A stretch of DNA of 64,000 nucleotides. Origin: Verrucomicrobiota bacterium (lineage in GTDB: Bacteria > Verrucomicrobiota > Verrucomicrobiia > Limisphaerales > JACRJZ01). A program made the position numbers and the translations under genes. The notes under the pieces were generated by a model that ran no database searches, had not been told where the DNA came from, and saw only the letters and a list, made by a program, of their open reading frames with translations. Position 1 is the stretch's first letter; each line of letters starts with the position of its first letter. Below are positions 49,446-57,985 of this stretch, in pieces. The DNA lies in contig JACRJZ010000089.1 in the NCBI GenBank assembly GCA_016219875.1, forward strand, positions 1 to 64,000, in the 5' to 3' direction.

Positions 49446-51653
49446 CTAAGGGGTGCTCTCGACGAAGATCGGCCGCATCATGTCGTGCTCTTCGTGCTCG
49501 AGAATGTGGCAATGCCACACGTACTCGTGATACGTCTTGCCAGGGGTGTTCAACCCGACGGCCGCCGCCCGCGGACTATTGGGAACCACGAACGGGGTCT
49601 TCGGCAGGTCGAATTTCATGACGACGGTGGTGACTTCTCCTGGATGCATCTGCACCGTTTCTTTCCAGCCCAGTTCGTTGCCTTGCGGCCCCCGGGCGGG
49701 GCCACTCAACAACGGTGTGCCCGCGACGTTGTCCCAGATGGGCGCGCCGGCCGCGTCCACGGCGAAGGCTTGGCGCTGCAAGACCTGCACGTTCACCAGA
49801 TGGAAGTGAATGGGGTGCGTGTCCGCCGAGAGGTTCCAGACGCGCCACACTTCCACGCTGCCCACCGCCGGCACTTCGGTGGGCGGGTCGAGATAATCCC
49901 GGCCTAAACCGCCGCCGGCCACCTTGGGCACCAGCGTGCCGAGCAATTGCGAGAGCCGGCCGAACTGATCGAAGTCCTCGTTGAGCGAGAGGTTCCGCAC
50001 GAACGCGCCCTGTGGCACGGGCAGCGGCGGCACGATGTCCTGGACCACCGGCGGCACCAGCAGCGGCGGGTCCACCAGCATGCGGTTCAGAATGGGTCCA
50101 ATGGGTTGCGGATCGGGCACTTTCGCGGGCACGACCTTGAAGCGCAGAATCTGCCGCGTGTCGGGGCCGGTGCCGGGCAACGGTTGCACCGGGTTGGCCG
50201 GATTGCCCAGGAAGTAGTCGGTGTCCGGCGCACCGCCGGGGAAGGGACCGGGCGCGTCGTTGTACATGATGATCTCCTCGCCGGCCAACTTGCTGAAGTC
50301 GAGGATCACGTCCGCGCGTTCGGCCGGCGCCAAAATGAGATTGCCGGTCAAGGTGAGCGGATTGAAGGGCGCGGCCGCGGGGAACTTCACCTCGCGCGGC
50401 AGGAAACCGCCCTCGGCGCCGATTTGGATGATCTTGGGGCCGGGCGGATTGAGCGGGAACAACGTCACGGGGTCGAGAACGATGCCCTCCGGCGCTCCCT
50501 TCTTGGCCCGGAAGAGGCTGATGTTCAAAAACCGGGCGTTGCAGGCGTTCAGGATCAGGCAGCGATACCGCTTGGCCTCCACGGTCGCCAACGGATACAC
50601 CGTTCCGTTGCAGAGCATAGTGTCGCCGAAGAACTCCGCCACGCAGGACGGATTGGGCAGCGGTGGCGCCCCCGGCGGCGGATTCCACATGAACACGTTG
50701 GGATCGTAAACGTGCTCATACCAGAGGCTGCCCGGGGTCTGGCAGTCCGGCCGGGCTACACTGGCCCACGTCGGGTCGGTGGCAAAAGTGCCCGTGCCCA
50801 AGCCGGGATCGCCATGGACAAACACCTTGTCCTGGAAGACCAGCGGGAGGGTTTGAGGATTGCCATTGGCATCCGCCAGCGGCGGAATCTTCTTGGCGGC
50901 GACATAGGCATTATTGATGGCGTCCAAAACCAGATAGCCCGTGGCGATGCCGGCGTAGGCGTTGACGCGCGTGATGCCGTGGGCGTGGTCGTGGTACCAC
51001 ATCAGGCGCGTGCTCTGATTGTTGGGATAGAAATAATCCGCTTGGCCGGCCAGTATCGGGCTGCCCGGGATGTTGTCAAACAGGCTGCCCGGCCCGTTCA
51101 CAAAGCTCAGCCCACTGGTGCCATCCGGCGCCCACCAGTCAAAGGGCCCGCCATCGCTCAGCCACGGGACTTCGCCGCCGTGCAGATGGACGGCGATCCG
51201 GTTCTGCGCCTGGTTGGCGCCCGGCAAGGTGGTATCGACCGGGATGATGTGCTGCATCGGGGCCGGAGGGAGCGCATTGGTGACGCGCAGCCGCGCCGCT
51301 TGGCCGCGGGCGGTGACGATCACCCCGCCCAGGTGCCGCTTGATCGGATTCGTGCTGTCGCAATAGCCCCACAGCCGCGTCGGGCCCATGTCGGGGTGGA
51401 GTTGATCGGTGAACTCCGACGCGGTGACCTGATACAGCGTGGTGTTCGGGAAGAACGGGTCGGGCATGCCGCTCAGCACGGGGATGCCGTTCGGATCGCC
51501 CAAAGCGGTCAGCCCGCGCAAGGGTTGGATCCATTTCCGCAGCCGGGCGCTGTTGGCCATGGCTCGAGCGGTCGTGATACCGAACTTGGTTAGGAACGCC
51601 AGGCTCGCGCCGGCCAGCGCGGCCCGTTTCAAGAATTCTCGTCTGCTTTGCAT
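49446..51653 (-). CDS. Exported multicopper oxidase
   Basis: 735 residues. Tat signal SRREFLKRAALAGASLAF. Four copper motifs: VHLHGGEVPW, MWYHDHAHGITR, HPIHFHLVNVQVL, and YVWHCHILEHEEHDMM, giving the type 1 and the type 2/3 trinuclear sites. Larger than CueO/laccase (about 500), with long loops between the first and last cupredoxin domains, more like bilirubin-oxidase or spore-coat CotA-type enzymes. It heads a co-directional set ending in cusB-cusA, so periplasmic Cu(I) oxidation for detoxification is the likely role. The ATG at 51653 is preceded by GAGGT at a suitable distance. Confidence 0.93.
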   Translation of the reverse strand: MQSRREFLKRAALAGASLAFLTKFGITTARAMANSARLRKWIQPLRGLTALGDPNGIPVLSGMPDPFFPNTTLYQVTASEFTDQLHPDMGPTRLWGYCDSTNPIKRHLGGVIVTARGQAARLRVTNALPPAPMQHIIPVDTTLPGANQAQNRIAVHLHGGEVPWLSDGGPFDWWAPDGTSGLSFVNGPGSLFDNIPGSPILAGQADYFYPNNQSTRLMWYHDHAHGITRVNAYAGIATGYLVLDAINNAYVAAKKIPPLADANGNPQTLPLVFQDKVFVHGDPGLGTGTFATDPTWASVARPDCQTPGSLWYEHVYDPNVFMWNPPPGAPPLPNPSCVAEFFGDTMLCNGTVYPLATVEAKRYRCLILNACNARFLNISLFRAKKGAPEGIVLDPVTLFPLNPPGPKIIQIGAEGGFLPREVKFPAAAPFNPLTLTGNLILAPAERADVILDFSKLAGEEIIMYNDAPGPFPGGAPDTDYFLGNPANPVQPLPGTGPDTRQILRFKVVPAKVPDPQPIGPILNRMLVDPPLLVPPVVQDIVPPLPVPQGAFVRNLSLNEDFDQFGRLSQLLGTLVPKVAGGGLGRDYLDPPTEVPAVGSVEVWRVWNLSADTHPIHFHLVNVQVLQRQAFAVDAAGAPIWDNVAGTPLLSGPARGPQGNELGWKETVQMHPGEVTTVVMKFDLPKTPFVVPNSPRAAAVGLNTPGKTYHEYVWHCHILEHEEHDMMRPIFVESTP

Positions 51654-51952
51654 GGTGATACCTCGATTCGTAGGACTGGTTGTTGGTTTCATGTTCAGGA
51701 CGACTTTCCGGCGCGTAGCGGGTGACAACTACTCGGCGCTGCTCCTCGCTGCTGCAGGGCCGTGGCACCGATTCGCCAACACATTTCCCGGATGGTCGTC
51801 CGACGCATGGTGGGGATCATGCTCCAGGACCCTTTGGCCGGGAATCGGGCCGACGCTCATTCCCGCATCGGCGGCAGTCCTAATCCACCATCGGAGAAAG
51901 TCCTAATCCACGCAGCAGCCACGCAGGAGTCAGCGAAGGTTCATGGCCGCGA

Positions 51953-51999
51953 GTAAGGCCTCAGTAGAGTCCGGCTCTGGCGGTTCGCCAAATCCGAAA
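51953..51999. repeat. PE5 direct repeat, copy 1
   Basis: GTAAGGCCTCAGTAGAGTCC then GGCTCTGGCGGTTCGCCAAA. Copy 2 at 57743-57797 is nearly identical and has the same orientation, and both run into AAATCCGAAA-type sequence. A short hairpin (GGCGGTTCGCC) lies inside. The gap 51654-52184 has no supported gene. Confidence 0.75.
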
Positions 52000-52085
52000 A
52001 TCGAAATCTCAAATCCGAAACCTTCACGGACCGACAGGGTTTCGGATTTGCTCACTCGGATTTCGGATTTGCTTCGGATTTCGAG

Positions 52086-52184
52086 AGCCTCTTTCAGAAC
52101 TGTAGCAGCCGACGTGAGGAGGCTCTGTTTCCATTGAAGTTTGAGCCTCCTCACGTCGGCTGCTACGAGGTTTTTGAAATCGCC
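52086..52184. repeat. PE1 palindromic element, copy G, abutting the pseudopilin stop codon
   Basis: 99 bp, opposite orientation to copies D and F. Left terminus AGCCTCTTTCAGAAC, arm GTAGCAGCCGACGTGAGGAG, right arm and GTTTTTGAAATCGCC. Its edge touches the stop codon of the pseudopilin gene (52185-52187). No matching direct repeat is visible. Confidence 0.88.
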
Positions 52185-52937
52185 TCAGTTCCCCCACCGG
52201 GGTGGGGCGATGTGGTTGTCGGGCCTTCTTCCCGCGGCGGTGAGTATCTGGCCGGACGTGAGCGCCCGGAACGCCTCGCCCAGCATCACGTTGAGCGTCT
52301 GGTTGTGCGTCTTCTGCACGCTGCCGTCGGAAATGGCGAGGTTACCCAAGCGCCCGTGAACCGCGTTCGTCCACACGACCTTCTTGTTCCCGTTGCCCAA
52401 ATCCAACGCGTCCACGCCGGGCTTGGGGCGGACGCTCGTGCACTTGTTCGCGACCGCGCCGCCGAAGTGACGGTCCCCCGCCACCAACGTCACGGCGAGT
52501 TGCTCGTAGGCGTCGAGGCTGGTGAAGTAACTGAGCGCGTTGCCGCGGTTGGCGGCGTGAACGAAGCCGTCGGTCTTGTCGGACCAATCCACGACGGTCT
52601 TGGTCGCCCGATCGCTCGGACAGGCCAGGATTCGAGGCGTGTCGAGTTCATTGGAAATGACCGCGTAATTCTGCCAACTCTGCCCCGCCGCGGAGCCGTA
52701 TGTGCCGCCTTCGCTGGGGGCGATGTGCCAGGGATAAAACCCGTTCGCGTCCAGGGCGAAGACGCGGAAAGCCAGGTTCACTTGCTTCAATTGGCTGAGG
52801 CACTGCACGCACCGGGCTTTCTCCTTCGCCTGTGCCAATGCCGGCAACAGCAGCGCCGCCAGAAGAGCAATGATCGCGATGACCACCAGCAGTTCGATCA
52901 ACGTGAACCCGCAACGGCATGGACGGACTGGCTTCAC
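52185..52937 (-). CDS. Type II secretion-like pseudopilin (prepilin N-methylation signal)
   Basis: 250 residues. Class III signal CGFTLIELLVVIAIIALLAA, with the prepilin peptidase cut before Phe and Glu at position +5, followed by LLLPALAQAKEKARCVQCLS. This belongs to the large verrucomicrobial family of DUF1559/xcpT-like pseudopilins, whose globular part (NLAFRVFALDANGFYPW...ILACPSDRAT) is of unknown function. GTG start at 52937. Stands alone, next to PE1 copy G. Confidence 0.88.
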   Translation of the reverse strand: MKPVRPCRCGFTLIELLVVIAIIALLAALLLPALAQAKEKARCVQCLSQLKQVNLAFRVFALDANGFYPWHIAPSEGGTYGSAAGQSWQNYAVISNELDTPRILACPSDRATKTVVDWSDKTDGFVHAANRGNALSYFTSLDAYEQLAVTLVAGDRHFGGAVANKCTSVRPKPGVDALDLGNGNKKVVWTNAVHGRLGNLAISDGSVQKTHNQTLNVMLGEAFRALTSGQILTAAGRRPDNHIAPPRWGN

Positions 52938-53175
52938 AAATTGCAGCCGGAGAATGGCAGCGTCCGATGGTGGCGTCCAGCAAGGAGTGGCCCGGATCGG
53001 AGCCGGCTCAGGGCTGCTTCAAGAAGGAGCGCGGGCAGCCTGCCCACGTGTTTTTCGCTCCCATTTTCGACGCACCGCGCGGGCAGGCGGCCCGCGCTCC
53101 TCTCCGCGTGTTTCTTGAATCAGCCCTGGGAGCCGACTTACCAAGCCCAGCCTCCGGGAAGTGGCTCAACCCATC

Positions 53176-53312
53176 CCCTCACCCCGGCCCTCTCCCGTCC
53201 GACGGGAGAGGGAGCGCGCTGCACGCGTTCGGAGCAAACCAGCGCTGGCCTCGTCCCAACGCGTGACTTGGTCCTCCCTCTCCCATCGGATGGGAGAGGG
53301 CCGGGGTGAGGG
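53176..53312. repeat. Inverted repeat CCCTCACCCCGGCCCTCTCC at the end of the ABC exporter operon
   Basis: Arms of about 38 bp (53176-53213 and 53275-53312), each containing its own small hairpin (CCCTCTCCC...GGGAGAGGG), separated by about 61 nt. It ends 4 bp before the stop codon of the adaptor gene. It could act as the operon terminator. The rest of the gap 52938-53175 holds an imperfect hairpin near 53030-53100 and no gene. Confidence 0.8.
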
Positions 53313-53315
53313 CCT

Positions 53316-54539
53316 TCAGATTTGGATCGGCCGCACCCGCTGGCCTTCACGCACGCGGTCGCCGGGATAGAGGATCACTTCTTCGCCGTCCTGGAGGCCG
53401 CCGAGGATTTGCATTTCGCTGCCGCTGGAGCGGCCCACCTGCACGCGCCGCAGTTGCGAACGTCCATTGGCGATGACAAACGCCGCCCAGTCGCGCCCGC
53501 GGCGAAAGAGCGCGCCCGCCGGCACCTTGAGAACTTGGTCCGCTTCCCAAACGACGATGCGGGCTTCGACGCGGAAGTTGTCGCCCAGGTTGCGGCGTTG
53601 CTCGAACGGCGTGACCAGGTCGGCCACGACGTTGACGCGCTGTTCCTCCACGCCCAGGGCCGACACCTTCGTGAACGCCGCCGGCTCGACCAAGCGGACG
53701 CGCGCCTGCAGCGGTTCACCGCCGCCCCATTGTTCAAGTTCCACCTTCGTGCCGGGCGCGATGGCCGCGCCGTCCCGCGACAGGACTTCGATGACCACTT
53801 CCAAGTCCGCCGGATCGCCAATCTCCAGCAGCGGCGTCCCGGCGGCGACAACGCGGGTGCTTTCTTCGAACAGGCGCAAGACGCGGCCACAAACGAGCGC
53901 TTTCACTTCCACGGGGGCGGCTTGATCGCTGGCCGCGCGGTCCCCGCTCCGCACCGGAAATTCCGCCAACTCGGCCTCGGCCTGACGCAGCGCGCTCTCG
54001 GCGGCGGCACAGTCCTTGGCCGTGGCCGTCTCGCGCCACTGCACCGGCTCGAGTTCCTGGAGCGAGACGGCCTTCTCGTCGTGAAGCTTCTGGAAACGCC
54101 GCAGTTCGCTGGCGGCGAAGCGATGCGCCTCGCGGGCCTTCTCCAAATTCGCGGCCGCGGTGTCGCGCCGCGCCTGCGCCAGCGCGCGGTTGCGTGCGTC
54201 GAGCAAGGCGGGCGACAACGGATCGATCACGGCCAGGACGGTCTGGCCCGCGATCACTTCCGCGCCGGCCTTGAAAGGGAGGCGGCGCAAGTGCCCGCCC
54301 ACCGGCGCGGAGACGAGGTAGCGCTGCTTGATGCGCGTCTTGCCTTCCTCGTTGACGGTGGCGCGGAGCGTGCCGCGCGCGGCCCGCGCGGTTTCGACCG
54401 GCGTAGGCTGGGGCAGGAAGCCGATCACGATCAGCGCGACGAGCAGCGCCGCGCCCAGCCACGGCAGCCAGCGTTTGCGACGGTGAGTGTTGTTTCGCCG
54501 CGGAGGAGCGGTCGGGAGTGGTGGAAGTGGTGGATTCAT
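53316..54539 (-). CDS. HlyD/MacA-family adaptor of an ABC exporter
   Basis: 407 residues. One N-terminal membrane helix (RWLPWLGAALLVALIVIGFL). Barrel and lipoyl domains (RYLVSAPVGGHLRRLPFKAG) flank a coiled-coil hairpin of about 100 residues (AQARRDTAAANLEKAREAHR). The macA-like C-terminal domain follows (EVILYPGDRVREGQRV). Its start overlaps the permease stop by 4 bp. With the permease and ATPase it forms a three-gene exporter. Substrate unknown; MacAB relatives export lipids, peptides or macrolides. Confidence 0.88.
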   Translation of the reverse strand: MNPPLPPLPTAPPRRNNTHRRKRWLPWLGAALLVALIVIGFLPQPTPVETARAARGTLRATVNEEGKTRIKQRYLVSAPVGGHLRRLPFKAGAEVIAGQTVLAVIDPLSPALLDARNRALAQARRDTAAANLEKAREAHRFAASELRRFQKLHDEKAVSLQELEPVQWRETATAKDCAAAESALRQAEAELAEFPVRSGDRAASDQAAPVEVKALVCGRVLRLFEESTRVVAAGTPLLEIGDPADLEVVIEVLSRDGAAIAPGTKVELEQWGGGEPLQARVRLVEPAAFTKVSALGVEEQRVNVVADLVTPFEQRRNLGDNFRVEARIVVWEADQVLKVPAGALFRRGRDWAAFVIANGRSQLRRVQVGRSSGSEMQILGGLQDGEEVILYPGDRVREGQRVRPIQI

Positions 54540-56905
54540 TCAGGGGCCTTCAGCGCGCTGACCAAGTTGATCTGCTTCAATCGCCGCAGCACGACCAGCG
54601 CCGACACGGTCGAAGCCACGGCCACGATCATCGTGGCGAAAGCGTAGTTGCGCGAGGTGAACACCACCGGCAGGCGCACCGTCTCGGTGTTCACCGCTTG
54701 GACGATGCCCGTGGCGAACCCGGTTCCCAGCGCCAGGCCGATGGGCAGCGCGATCAGCGCAAGGATGGCCAGTTCGGTGATCAGCACCGCGCCCACCTCA
54801 CGCTCCGAGAACCCGACCACGCGCAAGGTGGCCAGTTCCCGCGCGCGTTCGGCCAGCGAGATGCGGGCGTTGTTATAGACCACACCGAAGGCCACCACCA
54901 CGGCGAAGGTGAGGTAAATCTTCTGGATGAGGTTGATGCTCGCGGCGGTGGTCTGGCGGAAGTTGTCGCGCAGCGTGGCCTTGATGCCGACCCAACTCAC
55001 GCGGGGAATGTCCTTGAGCGCGCGGAGGAACTCAGTGCGCTGGGCCATGTCGAGCGTGAAGCTCGCGCCGGAGATAATGTCCCCTTCGCCAAGCAGCCGG
55101 TTGAGCGCCTGCAGTTCCATGTAGGCGGAGAGGCCGGTGAGATCGGCGGACACCGCGACGAGCGGGACGGCGCGCGTGGGGCGGCGGCCTTCGAGAATCT
55201 CCACCAGCAGCATGTCGCCGGTTTCCGCGCCCAGCACCTCGGCCAGCTTGGAGGAAACGACGAGGCCATGTTGGGAGAGAGGAACCTCCCGGTACTTCTC
55301 GTCAATGACGCGGCTGTGCTGGGTGTCCGCCGGCAAGCCTTGGATGGCCAGTTGCCGGCTGCGATGGCCGAAGCGCAATCGCGCGGGCGTGCCGCGAAAA
55401 GGTTCGACGGCGATCACGCCCGGCAGCTTCCGCAGCAAATGCGTGACTTGCACGCCGGCCGGTTCGACGAGGCCGAGGTTCATATCCTGTCGTTGCACCA
55501 CGTCCCACTGGAAGTTGAGTAAGTGGGCGACGCTGTCGCGAAAACAGTTCGGCACAATCAGAATCCCCGTCGCCAGCGCCAGTCCCGCCACGGTGAAGAG
55601 CGCCTGCGCCGGCCGCCGTTCGAGGTTGCGCACGGCGATGCGGAACGAATGCGTCAGCAGATGCGCGAGGCCCGTGCGCTCGATGAGTGCCGGGCGGTAA
55701 TTGGCGGGCGGCTCCGGCCGCATGGCTTCGGCGGGCGGGAGTTTCGCCGCGCGACGCACGGCGTTGAACACGCCCGCCAAAGCGGCGCCCGCGCCCACGA
55801 ACACCGCCAGTGCCACCGCCGAGCGGTCGAAGCGGAAGTAGAGATCAGGGAAGCGAAACCACAGGTGATACATCTGCACCAGGCGGTGGCCCAGCACCAC
55901 GCCACCCACCGCGCCGACTCCCACGCCGCCCACGACGGTGACGAAGGCGAACTTGAGATAGTGCAGGACGATCTGGCGGTTCGTGAATCCAAACGCCTTC
56001 AGGATCGCGATCTGTTCCCGCTGCAACGCCAGCAGCCGCGACAGCACGGCGTTGGTCATGAACGCCGCCACGCTCAGGAACACCACCGGAAAGCCGATGG
56101 AGAGCGTTTGCAGGATGCGGATTTCATCCGAGACGCGGATGTGCGACGGATGGTCCGCGCGCCCGTAAGCGCCGCGCCCGCCGTAGGGCTGCAGCAGCCG
56201 GTCCAGTTCCGCGATGACGGGCCGCGCCGTCGCGCCGGGCGCCAGCGTGAGTGAGACGTAGTTGAACGCGCCGTCGAGATCGAAGGCCGAGGCCACTTCC
56301 TTGTACGGCATCCAGAAAATGCCGTAGGTGCGGTTGTCCGGCAGCGCCGCGCCGGGGCGGGACTCGAAGATGAATTCCGGCGAGAGCACGATGCCAGCGA
56401 TGCGGAATTCCTTCCGGCGCCCGTTCAGGAGCAAGGCCAGTTTGTCGCCGGGCTGGAGTTGGTTGGCCTGGGCGAAGGCTTCGCCCACCAGCACTTCACC
56501 GCGGCTGCCGGGCGTAAGCCAGCGCCCGGTGCGGAGGAACAGCCGGTTCAACTCCGGCGCGCCGAAGTCCGGCAGCGAGCGCACCATGCCGCTGGCCGGC
56601 TCGTCCAGTCCTTCGAGGTCGAGCGTGACTTGCACGGAGATGCCCGCTTGCACGGCGGCTACGCCGGGGATGGCCTGGACGCGCTCGGCAAGCGCATGGG
56701 GGGCGCGCTTCAGGTGGGCGAAGACTTCGGCAAAGCGATGGGCCTCGTAGTATTCCTGGCGCGTGCTCTCCAGCGAATAAATGAGGCTGCGCGCCATGAT
56801 CATCATCGCCAGCCCGCAAGCCATGACGAGCGCGACCGCCACGACCTGGCCTTTCATCCGGTTCAGGTCGCGCAGCAGTTTGCGATCGAGGTGCGGGATC
56901 ATCAC
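54536..56905 (-). CDS. ABC exporter permease with two FtsX domains
   Basis: 789 residues. The N-terminal helix (GQVVAVALVMACGLAMMIMA) and a periplasmic domain are followed by FtsX segments: about three helices near residues 270-400 (IGFPVVFLSVAAFMTNAVL and following), then a second set near 690-780 (IYLTFAVVVAFGVVYNNARI and following). DevC/MacB-like. Overlaps its neighbours by 4 bp on both sides, which indicates translational coupling. The large periplasmic domain between FtsX modules is typical of lipoprotein or lipid handling. Confidence 0.88.
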   Translation of the reverse strand: MMIPHLDRKLLRDLNRMKGQVVAVALVMACGLAMMIMARSLIYSLESTRQEYYEAHRFAEVFAHLKRAPHALAERVQAIPGVAAVQAGISVQVTLDLEGLDEPASGMVRSLPDFGAPELNRLFLRTGRWLTPGSRGEVLVGEAFAQANQLQPGDKLALLLNGRRKEFRIAGIVLSPEFIFESRPGAALPDNRTYGIFWMPYKEVASAFDLDGAFNYVSLTLAPGATARPVIAELDRLLQPYGGRGAYGRADHPSHIRVSDEIRILQTLSIGFPVVFLSVAAFMTNAVLSRLLALQREQIAILKAFGFTNRQIVLHYLKFAFVTVVGGVGVGAVGGVVLGHRLVQMYHLWFRFPDLYFRFDRSAVALAVFVGAGAALAGVFNAVRRAAKLPPAEAMRPEPPANYRPALIERTGLAHLLTHSFRIAVRNLERRPAQALFTVAGLALATGILIVPNCFRDSVAHLLNFQWDVVQRQDMNLGLVEPAGVQVTHLLRKLPGVIAVEPFRGTPARLRFGHRSRQLAIQGLPADTQHSRVIDEKYREVPLSQHGLVVSSKLAEVLGAETGDMLLVEILEGRRPTRAVPLVAVSADLTGLSAYMELQALNRLLGEGDIISGASFTLDMAQRTEFLRALKDIPRVSWVGIKATLRDNFRQTTAASINLIQKIYLTFAVVVAFGVVYNNARISLAERARELATLRVVGFSEREVGAVLITELAILALIALPIGLALGTGFATGIVQAVNTETVRLPVVFTSRNYAFATMIVAVASTVSALVVLRRLKQINLVSALKAPE

Positions 56906-57675
56906 CAGTTCAGGCTGGAGGCCGGCGCGCGGCGCGGGTTGCGGCGCTCGTGATGCACGCGACCGTCGGACAAGTGGATGACGCGGTCCGCCATGTCGGC
57001 CATGACGGCGTTGTGGGTGATGATGACCGTGAGCGTGCCCAACTCGCGGTTCACGCGCTCGATGGCTTCCAGCACCACGATGCCGGTGCGCACGTCGAGC
57101 GCGCCGGTCGGCTCGTCACAGAGCAAGACCTCGGGGCGCTTGGCAATGGCCCGGGCGATGGCCACGCGCTGCTGCTCGCCGCCGGAGAGTTGCGCCGGAA
57201 AATGATCGAGCCGCGCCCCCAGATGGACCAAGTGCAACGCGTCTTCCGGCGGCATCGGATCGCGGGCAATCTCCGTGATGAGTGCGACGTTCTCCCGTGC
57301 GGTCAGGCTGGGGATCAGGTTGTAGAACTGGAAAATGAACCCGACAGAATCGCGGCGGTAGCGCGTGAGGTCGGTTTCATCCGCATCGGTCAAATCGACC
57401 CCGCGATAGTGCAATTCGCCGGACGTGGGCAGGTCCAGGCCGCCGAGATTGTTGAGCAACGTGGTCTTGCCGCTGCCCGACGGGCCGAGGAGGACGACGA
57501 GTTCGCCTTCGTAGAGGTCCAGGTCCACGCCCGCCAGCGCATGAACTTCCGCCGCGCCGGTGCCGTACACTTTGGTCAATCCGCGCACGCGAAACACCGG
57601 CTGGCTGGTCGCTGGCGCTTCCGGCTGAAGCGCGTCGGGCGCGTTGCTGACACTGGCGCTCTGGGTGTGAATCAT
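56902..57675 (-). CDS. ABC exporter ATPase (LolD/MacB type)
   Basis: 257 residues. Walker A GPSGSGKTTL, Q-loop GFIFQFYNLIPSLTA, signature LSGGEQQRVAIARAI, Walker B LLCDEPTGALD, H-loop VIITHNAVMADMADRV. Starts at ATG 57675 (MIHTQSASVSN); an upstream TTG frame is less likely. First gene of the exporter operon. Gene order ATPase-permease-adaptor. Confidence 0.93.
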   Translation of the reverse strand: MIHTQSASVSNAPDALQPEAPATSQPVFRVRGLTKVYGTGAAEVHALAGVDLDLYEGELVVLLGPSGSGKTTLLNNLGGLDLPTSGELHYRGVDLTDADETDLTRYRRDSVGFIFQFYNLIPSLTARENVALITEIARDPMPPEDALHLVHLGARLDHFPAQLSGGEQQRVAIARAIAKRPEVLLCDEPTGALDVRTGIVVLEAIERVNRELGTLTVIITHNAVMADMADRVIHLSDGRVHHERRNPRRAPASSLNW

Positions 57676-57742
57676 TTGATTGAACCGGGCGATTTGAATC
57701 CTCTGGAGGCGTCCCGCTGTCAACTCATTTCAGGAACCCAGC

Positions 57743-57797
57743 GTAAGGCCTCAGCAGAGTCCGGCTCTGGCGGTTCGCCAAATTCGAAATCCGAAAT
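57743..57797. repeat. PE5 direct repeat, copy 2
   Basis: GTAAGGCCTCAGCAGAGTCC then GGCTCTGGCGGTTCGCCAAA, followed by TTCGAAATCCGAAAT. Same strand as copy 1 at 51953-51999. It lies just upstream of the ABC exporter ATPase start. Confidence 0.75.
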
Positions 57798-57802
57798 GGA
57801 AT

Positions 57803-57953
57803 GGGGAGCGCGCCCGCCGCGGGCGCGGTTTTCCGCGCCCTCGCGGAAAACTCCAGGGCCGCGAAACTATTCCCAGCGCCTTCATCCATTCGCCGGCCCA
57901 CGGTGCTGGACGCGAGGGCGCATCCAGCGACGCCCGGGGCGGGCGTGCTCCCC
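57803..57953. repeat. GC-rich imperfect inverted repeat upstream of the ABC exporter
   Basis: Left arm GGGGAGCGCGCCCGCCGCGG (57803-57842) pairs with the right arm ending GGGGCGGGCGTGCTCCCC (57912-57953), with mismatches. Together with PE5 it fills the 310-bp gap between the exporter operon and the sulfatase gene. No gene seen. Confidence 0.7.
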
Positions 57954-57985
57954 AACTCATGGGCGGTCCGGTCGTTCCGGCACGT

